Below, in pieces: positions 51,245 through 60,308 of a DNA stretch of 64,000 bases. The first letter of the stretch is position 1. Every line of letters begins with the position of its first letter. The DNA comes from Candidatus Abyssobacteria bacterium SURF_5 (GTDB taxonomy: Bacteria; Abyssobacteria; SURF-5): contig QZKU01000143.1 of NCBI GenBank assembly GCA_003598085.1, forward strand, positions 1 through 64,000, read 5' to 3'. The notes under the pieces are model-generated. The model was given only the letters and a program-made list of their open reading frames with translations, was not told the DNA's origin and did no database searches. The position numbers and the translations under genes were made by a program.

Positions 51245-51976
51245 TCATGATCTCCTGGAATCGTGGGAATTGAAGAGACGTCGAAGCATGTATCTGGACA
51301 TCTCGTACAGGATCCTTGCGATCACGGAAGGGCTCGCCAGAGTAGATTCGCCGAGCGTGCGCGGATAGTACATGATCGGAATCTCCCGAATCCGGCCGCC
51401 CAGTCTCTTCGCCTCAAGCAGCATTTCGGCATCGATGAACGAACCCTCCGATTTCAGGTCGAGCTTCTGCAGAAGCTCGCGCTTGACCATCTTATAAGAA
51501 AAATTTACGTCCTGGGTGTCCAGCCCAAACAACATCCGGATCATCTTATTGTACACAGCCGTGTACAGAATCCGTTTCAGCGATGGCTCGCGCGCCAGTC
51601 GCCGGCCATTCACAAAATCGTACTCCTCCATCAACGGAATTGCCTTCTTCATATCTTCCATATCGATGGGGTTATCTGAATCCGTAAGGAAAATCAGGTT
51701 CTTGCGCGCTGCCGCAATCCCGTCCCGCAACGTCCGCCCAAAACGGTAATTCTTGTCGTGATGGATCACCCGGAGTGCGGCGTGTTCCTGCGCCATCTTG
51801 TCAAGCAATTCGGCCGTGCCGTCGAGGCTGCCGTCATCAACAACGACCACTTCATAATCATCGCAGGCGCTCCGAAGAACCGCGAGAGATGATAGCACCG
51901 CTTTCTCGATGTTTTCCCTTTCATTGTAAGCGGGCATTACAATCGAAATGCTCGGCCGGTCGGGGTTTTCTCCCAA
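51245..51976 (-). CDS. Family 2 glycosyltransferase (polyprenyl-phosphate sugar synthase-like)
   Basis: A 243-residue soluble GT2 enzyme. The nucleotide-sugar site ISIVMPAYNERENIEKAV and YEVVVVDDGSLDGTAELL, then LIFLTDSDNPID (D-x-D) and TQDVNFSYKMVKRELL are clear. It resembles DPM1 and the soluble part of ArnC without their membrane tails. Start is TTG 51976, 8-9 bases after CGGGAGA, the only in-frame start with a ribosome site. It is first in the minus-strand trio GT2, GT39, deacetylase, so it probably makes the polyprenyl-linked sugar that the others modify and transfer. Confidence 0.9.
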   Translation of the reverse strand: MGENPDRPSISIVMPAYNERENIEKAVLSSLAVLRSACDDYEVVVVDDGSLDGTAELLDKMAQEHAALRVIHHDKNYRFGRTLRDGIAAARKNLIFLTDSDNPIDMEDMKKAIPLMEEYDFVNGRRLAREPSLKRILYTAVYNKMIRMLFGLDTQDVNFSYKMVKRELLQKLDLKSEGSFIDAEMLLEAKRLGGRIREIPIMYYPRTLGESTLASPSVIARILYEMSRYMLRRLFNSHDSRRS

Positions 51977-52155
51977 GCCACGTCTCCCGAATGAAGAAAA
52001 AGACCATAATTTTTTTAACGTATCACAGAATAAACCGCTTCATCGCACATTTCCTGAAGCGCTGCAACTCCTTAAAAATGATACATCCCCATCATCCGCT
52101 AAGTCAAGCGCCGCCAATCGCTCGCAACTCGTTCAACGGGGCCATTTCTTGGCGC

Positions 52156-52185
52156 TTGACAAACGAACCGCGTTTGATTTAGAAT
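52156..52185 (+). promoter_or_regulatory. Sigma-70-like promoter for the MerR-type regulator
   Basis: A consensus TTGACA (52156-52161), an 18-base spacer and TAGAAT (52180-52185, 5 of 6). Start near 52193 gives a leader of about 38 bases. MerR proteins often bind such long spacers, so this promoter may be autoregulated. Confidence 0.6.
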
Positions 52186-52230
52186 CTGAGCCATTAGGAA
52201 GTCGCACTGTCTAGTTTGAGCGCTCCGCCG

Positions 52231-53700
52231 ATGAGAAAACAGCCGATACAGCCGCCGGGATTGAGAATAAGTCAGCTCGCCGCTCTGGCGGGTGTGCCGG
52301 TCCCTACCGTCAAGCACTACCTGCATGAGGGGCTCCTCCCGCGACCCATCAAAACGGGTCGCACCATGTCCTACTACGACGCCGCCTGCGTGGACAAAAT
52401 CAGGTTGATCAAGCGCCTGCAAAGCAAGCGATTCTTTCCGCTGAACGTGATCAAGCGGATAATTGACAATGGCGCCATCGCTGCCGGTGAACTGGCGCTG
52501 GGGGAAGCGCTCCTCGATATCCCCGCTGAGCCGGAGGACGTACAAACTGTTTCAAGAAAACGAGTCGCCGGACACACCCGTTACTCGCTGAAGAAGATCG
52601 ACCGGATGGAGTCGCTCGGTCTTCTCCGACCAGTTATCACCTCTCGAGGAAAAGAGTACGATGCGTCCGACTGCCGCGTTATTGCGCTCATGCGCCAGCG
52701 TGAGGAGGCTGGCTTCCCGTTCGACTATTCCCTGGAAATGATGTCGGTGTACCGCCGCCATATCCAGGAAATTGTGAAGGAGGATGCAAGGCTGTTCCTT
52801 AAGAGACTCTTGCCTTCTTCTTCTCCTGCCAGCGCCGCGCAGTACATAAGAGAAGGCGACAAGGCGCTCGGCGCCTTTATGCCGTTGATGAAGGCGAAGC
52901 TTGTGCGGGCGCATGCAGAAAAGGTCATTGAGACGGTGAATTCGGCGCCCGAGCACCTGAAGGAAATACTTCGCTTCCGCCGGGCGCAATCATTTTCTTC
53001 CACAGACTTGTCATTCAGCGAAATTCCGCGGGAAAATGTGAAAAGGACGCTGATTGCGGCACTCGGCAAGCGGCGCGATTTTCCCGCCGCCCCTCATTTC
53101 AGAACGCTCGGCCAGGCGGTGTTGTCGGCCGCCGCCGGTAATTTTCGGCTGACCCTGGCTCATCTGGAGGAACTGAAAGCCCCGCCTGAATTGTTTCCAC
53201 TTGTTGCCGCACTGAAAGGGTTGGCCTTGTATGGCAGTGTGCCTGAGACGCGGGGCGTTTTTTCAACCATCCAACCGATCCTCGATGCAGTCGCGGCATT
53301 TCGAGATTCCCGCATTCGGGTGGATCCTTATGAGGTCTGCCTCATCTCATCCTATATCCGGGGGGCGGTCCTTTCCGTGATCCCCGACGTCTTCGATACG
53401 CATTCGGAGGCGGCAATGGACCTGAAGGCGGTCGCTGAAGCGCACGAGGTCGGCGAAGAATCTGCGTGGAGAACGATTGCCGAAGAGCTTAAACTCAAGG
53501 CTCTGTTCCACCTTTCGCAAATGCTGATCTCAGACGAAGCCCTCGAGTCGGCTCGACACGTGCTCACTCTGTTAAAGGAGAAAGCGGGAGGAACCTTCTA
53601 CGGAAAATGGGCTTCAAAACAATTGGCGGCCTTGGCTGAAGAAGGCGATGCGTCTGATCCAGTCACACATTCACGTGCCGGACCGGAGCATAAACGGTAA
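52231..53700 (+). CDS. Long MerR-type transcription regulator with duplicated helix-turn-helix region
   Basis: A 489-residue protein, far longer than usual MerR members (about 120-300). Residues about 8-80 are a MerR DNA-binding head (ISQLAALAGVPVPTVKHYLHEGLLP, YYDAACVDKIRLIKRLQ). A second MerR-like winged segment follows at about 105-170 (GHTRYSLKKIDRMESLGLLRP, YDASDCRVIALMRQREEAGF). The remaining 300 residues are helical, ending in repeat-like stretches (FRLTLAHLEELKAPPELFPLV), and likely sense a ligand. ATG 52231 is used; TTG 52216 is in frame. Neither has a ribosome site. It lies 39 bases before the second hyuA gene, so it probably controls that operon and itself. Confidence 0.85.
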   Translation: MRKQPIQPPGLRISQLAALAGVPVPTVKHYLHEGLLPRPIKTGRTMSYYDAACVDKIRLIKRLQSKRFFPLNVIKRIIDNGAIAAGELALGEALLDIPAEPEDVQTVSRKRVAGHTRYSLKKIDRMESLGLLRPVITSRGKEYDASDCRVIALMRQREEAGFPFDYSLEMMSVYRRHIQEIVKEDARLFLKRLLPSSSPASAAQYIREGDKALGAFMPLMKAKLVRAHAEKVIETVNSAPEHLKEILRFRRAQSFSSTDLSFSEIPRENVKRTLIAALGKRRDFPAAPHFRTLGQAVLSAAAGNFRLTLAHLEELKAPPELFPLVAALKGLALYGSVPETRGVFSTIQPILDAVAAFRDSRIRVDPYEVCLISSYIRGAVLSVIPDVFDTHSEAAMDLKAVAEAHEVGEESAWRTIAEELKLKALFHLSQMLISDEALESARHVLTLLKEKAGGTFYGKWASKQLAALAEEGDASDPVTHSRAGPEHKR

Positions 53701-53739
53701 AGAACAAAACGCTGAGGATGCCCAAAAGGAGCGAAGACC

Positions 53740-55827
53740 GTGGGATATAAAATAGGAATCGATGTTGGCGGCACCTTTACCGATCTGGTCTACACGGACC
53801 TGACGGCTTCAATCGGGGTGGTCAAAACACTGACTACTCCTGAAAATCAGGCGTTGGGGGTGATGGCCGGTATTAAAAAAATCGCCGTACGCGAAGGGAT
53901 GACGCCCGCGGAGCTTCTGGCGCAAACGGAACTGCTCATCCATGGGACGACCGTCGCGACCAACACCATGCTCGAATTCGATGGCGCGTTAACCGGTCTC
54001 ATTACAACCGACGGTTTCCGGGATGACATCGAAATCAGGCGCGGCTACAAGGAACGCATCTTCAACCCGCGGCATGAAGCGCCGGTGCCCATCGCGCGCC
54101 GCCGGCACCGCCTCACGGTGGCTGAACGAGTGGACCGTGAGGGGAAAGTTCTGATCGCGCTCAACGAGGATGAGGCCGTCGAGCGGGTTCGAAAGCTGAA
54201 GAACGCCGGCGTCGAGTCAATCGGAGTATGCCTCTTCTTCGGGTTCCTGAATCCGGCTCACGAGAAGAAAATCGCTGAGATCATTCGGCGCGAGCACCCG
54301 GCTGCTTTCGTCTCGCTCTCCCACGAGGTGCTCCCGCAGATACGCGAGTTCGAGCGTGTCAGCACCACGCTGGTCAACGCCTACACTGGCCCAAAACTCA
54401 AACATTATCTCGAACGTCTCGAAACCGAATTGAAAAGAAACGGCCTCGAGAGCGAATTCTTCGTGATGCTCTCAAACGGCGGAATCATGAACGCCGCCTA
54501 CGCCGGAAACTTCGCCGTCTACAGCCTGCTCTCCGGCCCGGCCGGCGGGGTGGTCGCCTGCGCCCAACTCATTGGAACCCTTTGCAACGAGCCGAATCTG
54601 ATCACCGTCGACATGGGCGGCACCAGCTATGATGTCTCGCTCATTCGCGGCGGAAAGCCGGCAGTCACTACTGAGTATTGGGTCAGCCGCTACCGGGTGG
54701 CGGCGCCCATGCTGGATATCCATACCATCGGCGCGGGCGGCGGCAGCATTGCCTGGGTCGACGCGGGCGGCGCTCTGCAGGTAGGTCCCAGAAGCGCGGG
54801 CGCGCTGCCGGGGCCGGCATGCTACGGGAGGGGCGGCGCGGAGCCGGCGGTAACCGACGCGAACCTTCTGCTGGGATACCTCGATCCGGATAATTTTCTC
54901 GGCGGCGAAATGAAACTGGATCGCAATGCGGCCGAACGCGCCATCGAGGAAAAGGTCGCGCGCCCGCTCGGACTCGACGTCCTCCATGCGGCCCACGGGA
55001 TATTTCGCATCGTCAACAACAATATGACCAACGGCATTCGCGTCGTATCCGTCCGCAAGGGATATGATCCGCGCGACTTCACCCTCGTCGCGTTCGGAGG
55101 AAACGGGGCTCTTCACGCCGGTGTGCAGGCAAAAGAACTGGGCATCGGGAAAGTCATTGTCCCTCGCATTGCGACCGCATTCTCCGCGCGCGGTCTCCTC
55201 GCCTCGAACATCGTTGTGAACAAGATGCGAACCTATATCGGCCGCTCGGATGCCCACGAACTCCCCCAGATCAATGCGCTTATCCATTCGATGAAAGAGG
55301 GGGCGGAACAGGATTTGCCCGCTGCCGTGAGAAAGCGCGCCGGTTTGGTGGAGACCGTAAAGTGGAACTATCAGATTGACATGCATTATAAGGGAGAGAC
55401 ACACGAGATCACCGTCCCGCTTGGGGCGGAGGATGGGGCCGTCACCGACCAAACTCTGGGCGCGGCGGTGGAATCATTTCATGCCGCCCATGAGATGCTC
55501 CATACTTTTTCCAATCCGGGCGACCCGGTCTTCTTCATGAATCTGCGGGTGGAAATGATTATCGAGACCGAAAAACCGCCTGTTCAACGGCTTGCCTTTC
55601 AGGGAGAGGACCCTTCTGCGGCCCTGCGATCAACGCGAAATGTCTTTTTTAATGAGCAGGGCGGCTTCATCCAGACCCCGATATACGACGGCGCGCGTGT
55701 CCGATGCGGAAATGTCTTTGTCGGCCCTTGCATCATCGAGGAGCCCGCGACAACCATAGTCGTTTACCCGAAGCAGAGGGCGCGCCTGACAGAGTACGAC
55801 AGTTATGAGATGGTGATAGCAGGATAA
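53740..55827 (+). CDS. Hydantoinase/oxoprolinase/ketone carboxylase family subunit A (HyuA), second copy
   Basis: A 695-residue HyuA-type subunit. Phosphate motifs IGIDVGGTFTDLV (residues about 4-16), LIHGTTVATNTMLEFDGA, LLSGPAGGVVACAQL and ITVDMGGTSYDVSL are all present, with the late GGNGALHAGVQA adenosine motif. Start GTG 53740 follows AAAAGGAG. It is close in layout to the acetone/acetophenone carboxylase and N-methylhydantoinase A lineages, but the substrate is not readable. It is separated from the MerR-type regulator by 39 bases and from its HyuB partner by 26 bases, so MerR-hyuA-hyuB form one unit. The window's other HyuA (8180) is clearly a different subtype. Confidence 0.93.
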   Translation: MGYKIGIDVGGTFTDLVYTDLTASIGVVKTLTTPENQALGVMAGIKKIAVREGMTPAELLAQTELLIHGTTVATNTMLEFDGALTGLITTDGFRDDIEIRRGYKERIFNPRHEAPVPIARRRHRLTVAERVDREGKVLIALNEDEAVERVRKLKNAGVESIGVCLFFGFLNPAHEKKIAEIIRREHPAAFVSLSHEVLPQIREFERVSTTLVNAYTGPKLKHYLERLETELKRNGLESEFFVMLSNGGIMNAAYAGNFAVYSLLSGPAGGVVACAQLIGTLCNEPNLITVDMGGTSYDVSLIRGGKPAVTTEYWVSRYRVAAPMLDIHTIGAGGGSIAWVDAGGALQVGPRSAGALPGPACYGRGGAEPAVTDANLLLGYLDPDNFLGGEMKLDRNAAERAIEEKVARPLGLDVLHAAHGIFRIVNNNMTNGIRVVSVRKGYDPRDFTLVAFGGNGALHAGVQAKELGIGKVIVPRIATAFSARGLLASNIVVNKMRTYIGRSDAHELPQINALIHSMKEGAEQDLPAAVRKRAGLVETVKWNYQIDMHYKGETHEITVPLGAEDGAVTDQTLGAAVESFHAAHEMLHTFSNPGDPVFFMNLRVEMIIETEKPPVQRLAFQGEDPSAALRSTRNVFFNEQGGFIQTPIYDGARVRCGNVFVGPCIIEEPATTIVVYPKQRARLTEYDSYEMVIAG

Positions 55828-55853
55828 CCGGGCTTTTATTCAGGAGAATACGC

Positions 55854-58019
55854 ATGAATACTTTGGACCCGATAACGACCGAGGTGATCCGCTGCGGCCT
55901 CGAAACCATAGCCAACGAAATGGGCGACACCATGATTCGAACGGCAACCACTCCGACTTTCAGCGAGTCCCATGATTTCTCCACCGCCATCTTCGACGGC
56001 GCCGCCAGAATCATCGCGCTCGCCGACGCTTTGCCCATTCATATGGGCGCATCCAAATTCTCCGTAATGGCGGCTCTTGAAGCTTTTCAGGACGATCTCC
56101 ATACCGGCGACCTCATTGTTGTCAACGATCCGTATCACGGCGGTTCTCATCTTCCTGATTGGACCATGATGACCCCGATATTCTTCGAAGGACGCCTCGT
56201 TTTCTTCCCGGTGACACGCGCCCATCAGGGCGATACCGGCGGCGCTGTTCCCGGCGGCTACAATCCCGGCGCGGTCGATATCTGGCAGGAGGGCCTGCGT
56301 CTGCCCCCGATAAAGATTTACGAACGCGGCCGCCCCAGAAACGATATCATCAAACTGCTCCAGATCAACAACCGCGAGCCGACGTTCCTCGGCGATTTGA
56401 AGGCGATGATCGGCTCGGTGAGAGTGGCCGAGCGGCGCCTCCTGGAAATGCTGAAAAAATACGGCGTGCAGGTGGTCACCGATTGCCTGGACGAGATCAT
56501 CCGCTATACCGAACGCAGGTTCAGGGCTGAGATCGAGGAGTGGCCCGACGGTATCTACACCGGTGAGGCTTACCTCGAGCACGACTGCCAGGGAACACGC
56601 GACGTAACCGTTCGCGCCACAGTTACGGTTGCCGGCGACTCCCTGAAAATCGATTTCGCCGGCAGCGATCCCCAGACCCGCGGTTTCATCAACAGCTCCG
56701 TCCCCAACTCCTATTCATATATCTTCCTGACGCTGTCCAGCATGATCGACGACTCCATCCCGCGTAACGAGGGGTTGCTTCTTCCCGTTAAGATACTCCT
56801 TCCGGAAGGGACCGTAGTCAATCCGCGCCCGCCCGCTCCATGCACGGCCTGCACCCTGCACGCCGGCGGCGAGATAGGGGAGGCGGTCGCTGTCGCGCTG
56901 GCAACCGCGATACCGGAAAAAGCGTATCCTCAAAATATCAAGCTGGGAATGCCCCTCGTTACCTACGGTGCGAACCCCTATTCCGGCGAGTTTTACGTCG
57001 ATCAGAATGTCACCATGGCGGCAGGCTGGTGCAACGCCGCCTGCGGAACCGACGGCTGGGGCGCAATGTCCCCCTTCTTCGGCGCAATGACGATGGCCAC
57101 CGGTGAATTGCACGACATGTACTATCCTGTATTGACGGTGGCGCGGCAGTATCTGACCGACTCCGGCGGGGCCGGCACATGGCGGGGCGGCCTCGGAACC
57201 CTGCTGAGGATGAAGGCGCTGGCGCCCATGTTCATGCATACGTACGTCATCGGCACCAGGTATCCTATGCGCGGATTCAACGGCGGTCTGGATGGCTCGC
57301 CGAACAGCATCATCTTGCGCGAAGGGAGCCCTGCGGAGATCGAAATCGAGGCAACGGCTTTCGAAGAACCTCTCTCGGCCGGACACATGGTTACCGCGAA
57401 ACTCGGCGGCGGCGGCGGGTGGGGCGACCCCCTCACACGCCCTCCACAGGCGGTCCTCGATGACGTCCTCGATGAATATGTATCGCTCGAAGCCGCCCGG
57501 CGCGATTATGGCGTCGCGATCGATGAGCGCCAGATGCGGATCGACCTCGAAGAAACCGGGCGACTTCGCCAACAATTGGCAAAAGAACGCGCCGAAAAAC
57601 AGCACGAAAAAATGGTTGCCGTACGGTACCTCTCCCCTGAGTGGCAGCACATGTGCCAGGCGGCCGTTAACGAGGACCCGGATTTCATCAACCTGGCTGC
57701 CGGCATGACAATCGAGCTCAACAACATCATTGAAAACTGCCCGGACGGCAGCACTCGCTTCCTCTATTGGAAATTCGAAAAAGGGAAACTCGTCGAGACG
57801 CGGGTGGGGCTGGCGGAAGAATTCAGGCAAACCTCTCTCTTCACAACGATCGCATCCTATGACACTTTCATGAGGATCAATACTGCCAAAATAAGTGTCG
57901 AAGCGGCAGTCGTCGAGGGATTGGTTCGATTTGAAGGCGACCTTGCCGAAATGATGCGCTTCGTGGAGCCGCTCAATAGATTCACAGAGGTGCGAAGGAG
58001 GATTCCAACACAATATTGA
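55854..58019 (+). CDS. HyuB-type subunit fused to a C-terminal SCP2-like lipid-binding domain
   Basis: A 721-residue protein. Residues 1 to about 560 are a standard HyuB: LDPITTEVIRCGLETIANEMG, IVVNDPYHGGSHLPDWTMMTP, RAHQGDTGG, and the Gly-rich MVTAKLGGGGGWGDPL. A charged helix (about 545-586) links to a terminal domain (587-721) that opens VRYLSPEWQHMCQAAVNEDPDFINLA and ends TFMRINTAKISVEAAVVEGLVRFEGDLAEMMRFVEPL, the layout of sterol-carrier-protein-2 domains (hydrophobic-ligand-binding). CAGGAGAA precedes ATG 55854. Frame is continuous, so this is one gene, not a frameshift. The fusion implies a hydrophobic substrate or intermediate. It converges with the hybrid kinase, 3 bases away. Confidence 0.85.
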   Translation: MNTLDPITTEVIRCGLETIANEMGDTMIRTATTPTFSESHDFSTAIFDGAARIIALADALPIHMGASKFSVMAALEAFQDDLHTGDLIVVNDPYHGGSHLPDWTMMTPIFFEGRLVFFPVTRAHQGDTGGAVPGGYNPGAVDIWQEGLRLPPIKIYERGRPRNDIIKLLQINNREPTFLGDLKAMIGSVRVAERRLLEMLKKYGVQVVTDCLDEIIRYTERRFRAEIEEWPDGIYTGEAYLEHDCQGTRDVTVRATVTVAGDSLKIDFAGSDPQTRGFINSSVPNSYSYIFLTLSSMIDDSIPRNEGLLLPVKILLPEGTVVNPRPPAPCTACTLHAGGEIGEAVAVALATAIPEKAYPQNIKLGMPLVTYGANPYSGEFYVDQNVTMAAGWCNAACGTDGWGAMSPFFGAMTMATGELHDMYYPVLTVARQYLTDSGGAGTWRGGLGTLLRMKALAPMFMHTYVIGTRYPMRGFNGGLDGSPNSIILREGSPAEIEIEATAFEEPLSAGHMVTAKLGGGGGWGDPLTRPPQAVLDDVLDEYVSLEAARRDYGVAIDERQMRIDLEETGRLRQQLAKERAEKQHEKMVAVRYLSPEWQHMCQAAVNEDPDFINLAAGMTIELNNIIENCPDGSTRFLYWKFEKGKLVETRVGLAEEFRQTSLFTTIASYDTFMRINTAKISVEAAVVEGLVRFEGDLAEMMRFVEPLNRFTEVRRRIPTQY

Positions 58020-58022
58020 AGC

Positions 58023-60308
58023 TCAAGAAGGATCCTTTGGCAGGAGCGGGCGCAGTGTCTTGCTGATTACCTGACGGAGGTCTTTCATCGAAAACGGTTT
58101 TAGCAGGAAGGGGCGGCCGCTTTCCTCCAGGAAACGGGATGTCTCGCTTTCCATAATATCGCCGCTGATAAAGACGAAATGATTCGCCATCTCCGGCTTC
58201 TCTTTCGTGAAGATATGAAACAGGCGGCGGCCGTCCAGTCGGCCCGGCATCTTGATGTCGCTGATAATCAGGTCGAACGATTTCTCCTTCAGCCGCTCGA
58301 ATGCCTCATCGCCGGTCGACGCGCATTCGACTGCGAATCCTTCTGCGCGGAGAGCCGTTTCTAAAAAATCGAGGACCACCTCCTCATCGTCGACTATGAG
58401 AACCCTTCCCTTTTGTGCGGCCGCCTCACTGCCGTCCAATTGCTGCTCGCCGCCGTCGGAGTAACTTTGCTCGTCGGTCACCGGAAGACAGACGACAAAT
58501 CTCGCGCCCCTCTGATAGCGTTCGTCCAGAAAGAGCATGCCGCCGTGTTCCTGAATGATGCCATAGCTGATGCTTAATCCCAGCCCGGTTCCCTTGCCGA
58601 TCTCCTTTGTGGTGAAGAATGGTTCAAAGATTTTCTGTACGTTGCCTTCCGGCACGCCCGGCCCCGTATCGGCGAATGCGATTTCAATCGCAGCGCCGTC
58701 ATTTACAAGCCGCGTCGTGATAGTAAGGTCCCCGCTTTCCCTTCCCGTCATCGAATCGTAGGCGTTGTTGATCAGGTTCAGGAAAACCTGCTCGATCTGA
58801 TTCATGTCCACCAGCGCGATGGGCTCGCCTCTCACGAATTCCCTTGTAATCGTAAAACTGCGGAGCCTGAAATCATGCTCGCGGTGTTCGATCGCTCTCT
58901 CTATCAGTTCGTGAACTTTCGCCGGCGCTTTCTGCAACTCCGTCTTCCGCGCAAATGAAAGCAATCCCTGCACGATCTTCCGCGTCCGATCCACGCAAAG
59001 AACTATCTTGTCCAGCATCTTCTTTTGCTTCGCTGTAACTGATTGGTCGGATCGCAGAAGGTCTGAATATCCCTGGATCGCCGCCAGCGGATTATTTACC
59101 TCATGAGCGACGCTCGAAAGCATCTCTCCTAACAGCGCCAGCTTATCCGATTGAATCAATTTGCGCCGGGTCTCCCGCAATTCCAGGATGTTCTCGCGAA
59201 GGTGCGATATCAGCCGGCAGTTGTGGATGGCCATCCCGATCTGGTTGCCAAACGAGATCAGTAGTTTCTCCTCCTCTTTCGCCATAGGACCGCTCCGGCA
59301 GTCCACCGTCATCAGGATGCCCATGCACTGCTCGCCTGAGAAAAGCGGTATCCCCGCAATATTAATCTCGTCCGGAAGCGGACATCCGTTTCCAATCAAT
59401 TCGCCGGAAGCGCCGCTCCGATGGAAAATGCCCGCGCTCGCCATGATCTCGCTCCCGAAACTCCTGTTGAGAATAGCGAAGACAGAAGACAAATCTTTCA
59501 GGCTGCGCGCCGTTGATGACTTCAATGCTACAGTGGCGTCCCCCTCGACAATAAAAATTGCAGCGCCGGATACGTCGATTGCTTCCAGTATCCTCTGCAG
59601 CGACTCGTCAAGCACCTCGTCCAATTCGAGGTTGGCGTGCAACAGCTCCGATAAAGCTACGACCGCCCCCAATTCCTTGTTCCGTCCGTGTAACTCCGAA
59701 TTTACCCGCTTCAATTGCTCGACCGCCAACGCATAACTCATCGCTACCGAGGCGGTGGACGCTATAATCGAAAGCGCATGCTCCTTGCGATGGGTAAACG
59801 CGCCGGGCTCGGAATTGCTGATGTTTAACACCCCGTGAACACGGTACTCGTGGATCAGGGGAATACTCAGGATCGACCGGATGCTTACTTTTTGCGTCCC
59901 ATCCCGCACAAACCGCGGATCGCGCAGAGTATCATTTATGAGGATGCTCTTCCTTTCCGCTACCGCCTTGCCCGCAATACCCTCGCCCACCTTGAACGTC
60001 TTGCCCGACCATCGGCTGTCGGCGTACAGCGTGCCGCTGTCATCTAATAAACCCTTCGCCACCAGCAGCTTCAGCTCTCCTTTGTCCTCATCTAACACCA
60101 TTACCGATGCATTCTCGACATTCATCATCTCGGTAATGAACTGCACGAGTTTCTGGCAGATTTCGGTAAATCCGAGACCGATCTGGATCGAGTCATTGAG
60201 GAGGCGGAGGATCGAGAACTCTCGAATGAGTTCCTCGTAATCATGTGAGGCCTTCCGGAGAGCCTCAGCATAAATTTGCTTTTCAGTATTCTCGGGATGA
60301 TTTTTCAT
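58023..60308 (-). CDS. Hybrid histidine kinase with two GAF domains and C-terminal receiver
   Basis: A 761-residue cytosolic hybrid kinase. Order: N-terminal helical region, GAF domain (about 40-190, with RSILSIPLIHEYRVHGVLNI), second GAF-like domain (about 215-370), HisKA with His about 402 in MLSSVAHEVNNPLAAIQGYSDLL, ATPase domain (NLINNAYDSM, DTGPGVP, FEPFFTTKEIGKGTGLGLSISYG), and a receiver domain (VLIVDDEEVVLDFLE, phospho-Asp about 684 in LIISDIKMPGR). No membrane helix. ATG 60308 has GGGAC upstream; a longer frame to 60440 has no homology or ribosome site. Senses a soluble signal via GAF; no output regulator is adjacent. Confidence 0.93.
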   Translation of the reverse strand: MKNHPENTEKQIYAEALRKASHDYEELIREFSILRLLNDSIQIGLGFTEICQKLVQFITEMMNVENASVMVLDEDKGELKLLVAKGLLDDSGTLYADSRWSGKTFKVGEGIAGKAVAERKSILINDTLRDPRFVRDGTQKVSIRSILSIPLIHEYRVHGVLNISNSEPGAFTHRKEHALSIIASTASVAMSYALAVEQLKRVNSELHGRNKELGAVVALSELLHANLELDEVLDESLQRILEAIDVSGAAIFIVEGDATVALKSSTARSLKDLSSVFAILNRSFGSEIMASAGIFHRSGASGELIGNGCPLPDEINIAGIPLFSGEQCMGILMTVDCRSGPMAKEEEKLLISFGNQIGMAIHNCRLISHLRENILELRETRRKLIQSDKLALLGEMLSSVAHEVNNPLAAIQGYSDLLRSDQSVTAKQKKMLDKIVLCVDRTRKIVQGLLSFARKTELQKAPAKVHELIERAIEHREHDFRLRSFTITREFVRGEPIALVDMNQIEQVFLNLINNAYDSMTGRESGDLTITTRLVNDGAAIEIAFADTGPGVPEGNVQKIFEPFFTTKEIGKGTGLGLSISYGIIQEHGGMLFLDERYQRGARFVVCLPVTDEQSYSDGGEQQLDGSEAAAQKGRVLIVDDEEVVLDFLETALRAEGFAVECASTGDEAFERLKEKSFDLIISDIKMPGRLDGRRLFHIFTKEKPEMANHFVFISGDIMESETSRFLEESGRPFLLKPFSMKDLRQVISKTLRPLLPKDPS

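Noticed and set aside
54472-55452. 326-codon minus-strand open frame opposite the second hyuA
   Set aside because: Antisense frame created by high third-position GC; no start context or motif.
56715-58013. 432-codon minus-strand open frame opposite the second hyuB
   Set aside because: Longest antisense shadow, but the plus-strand frame has complete HyuB and SCP2-like signatures.
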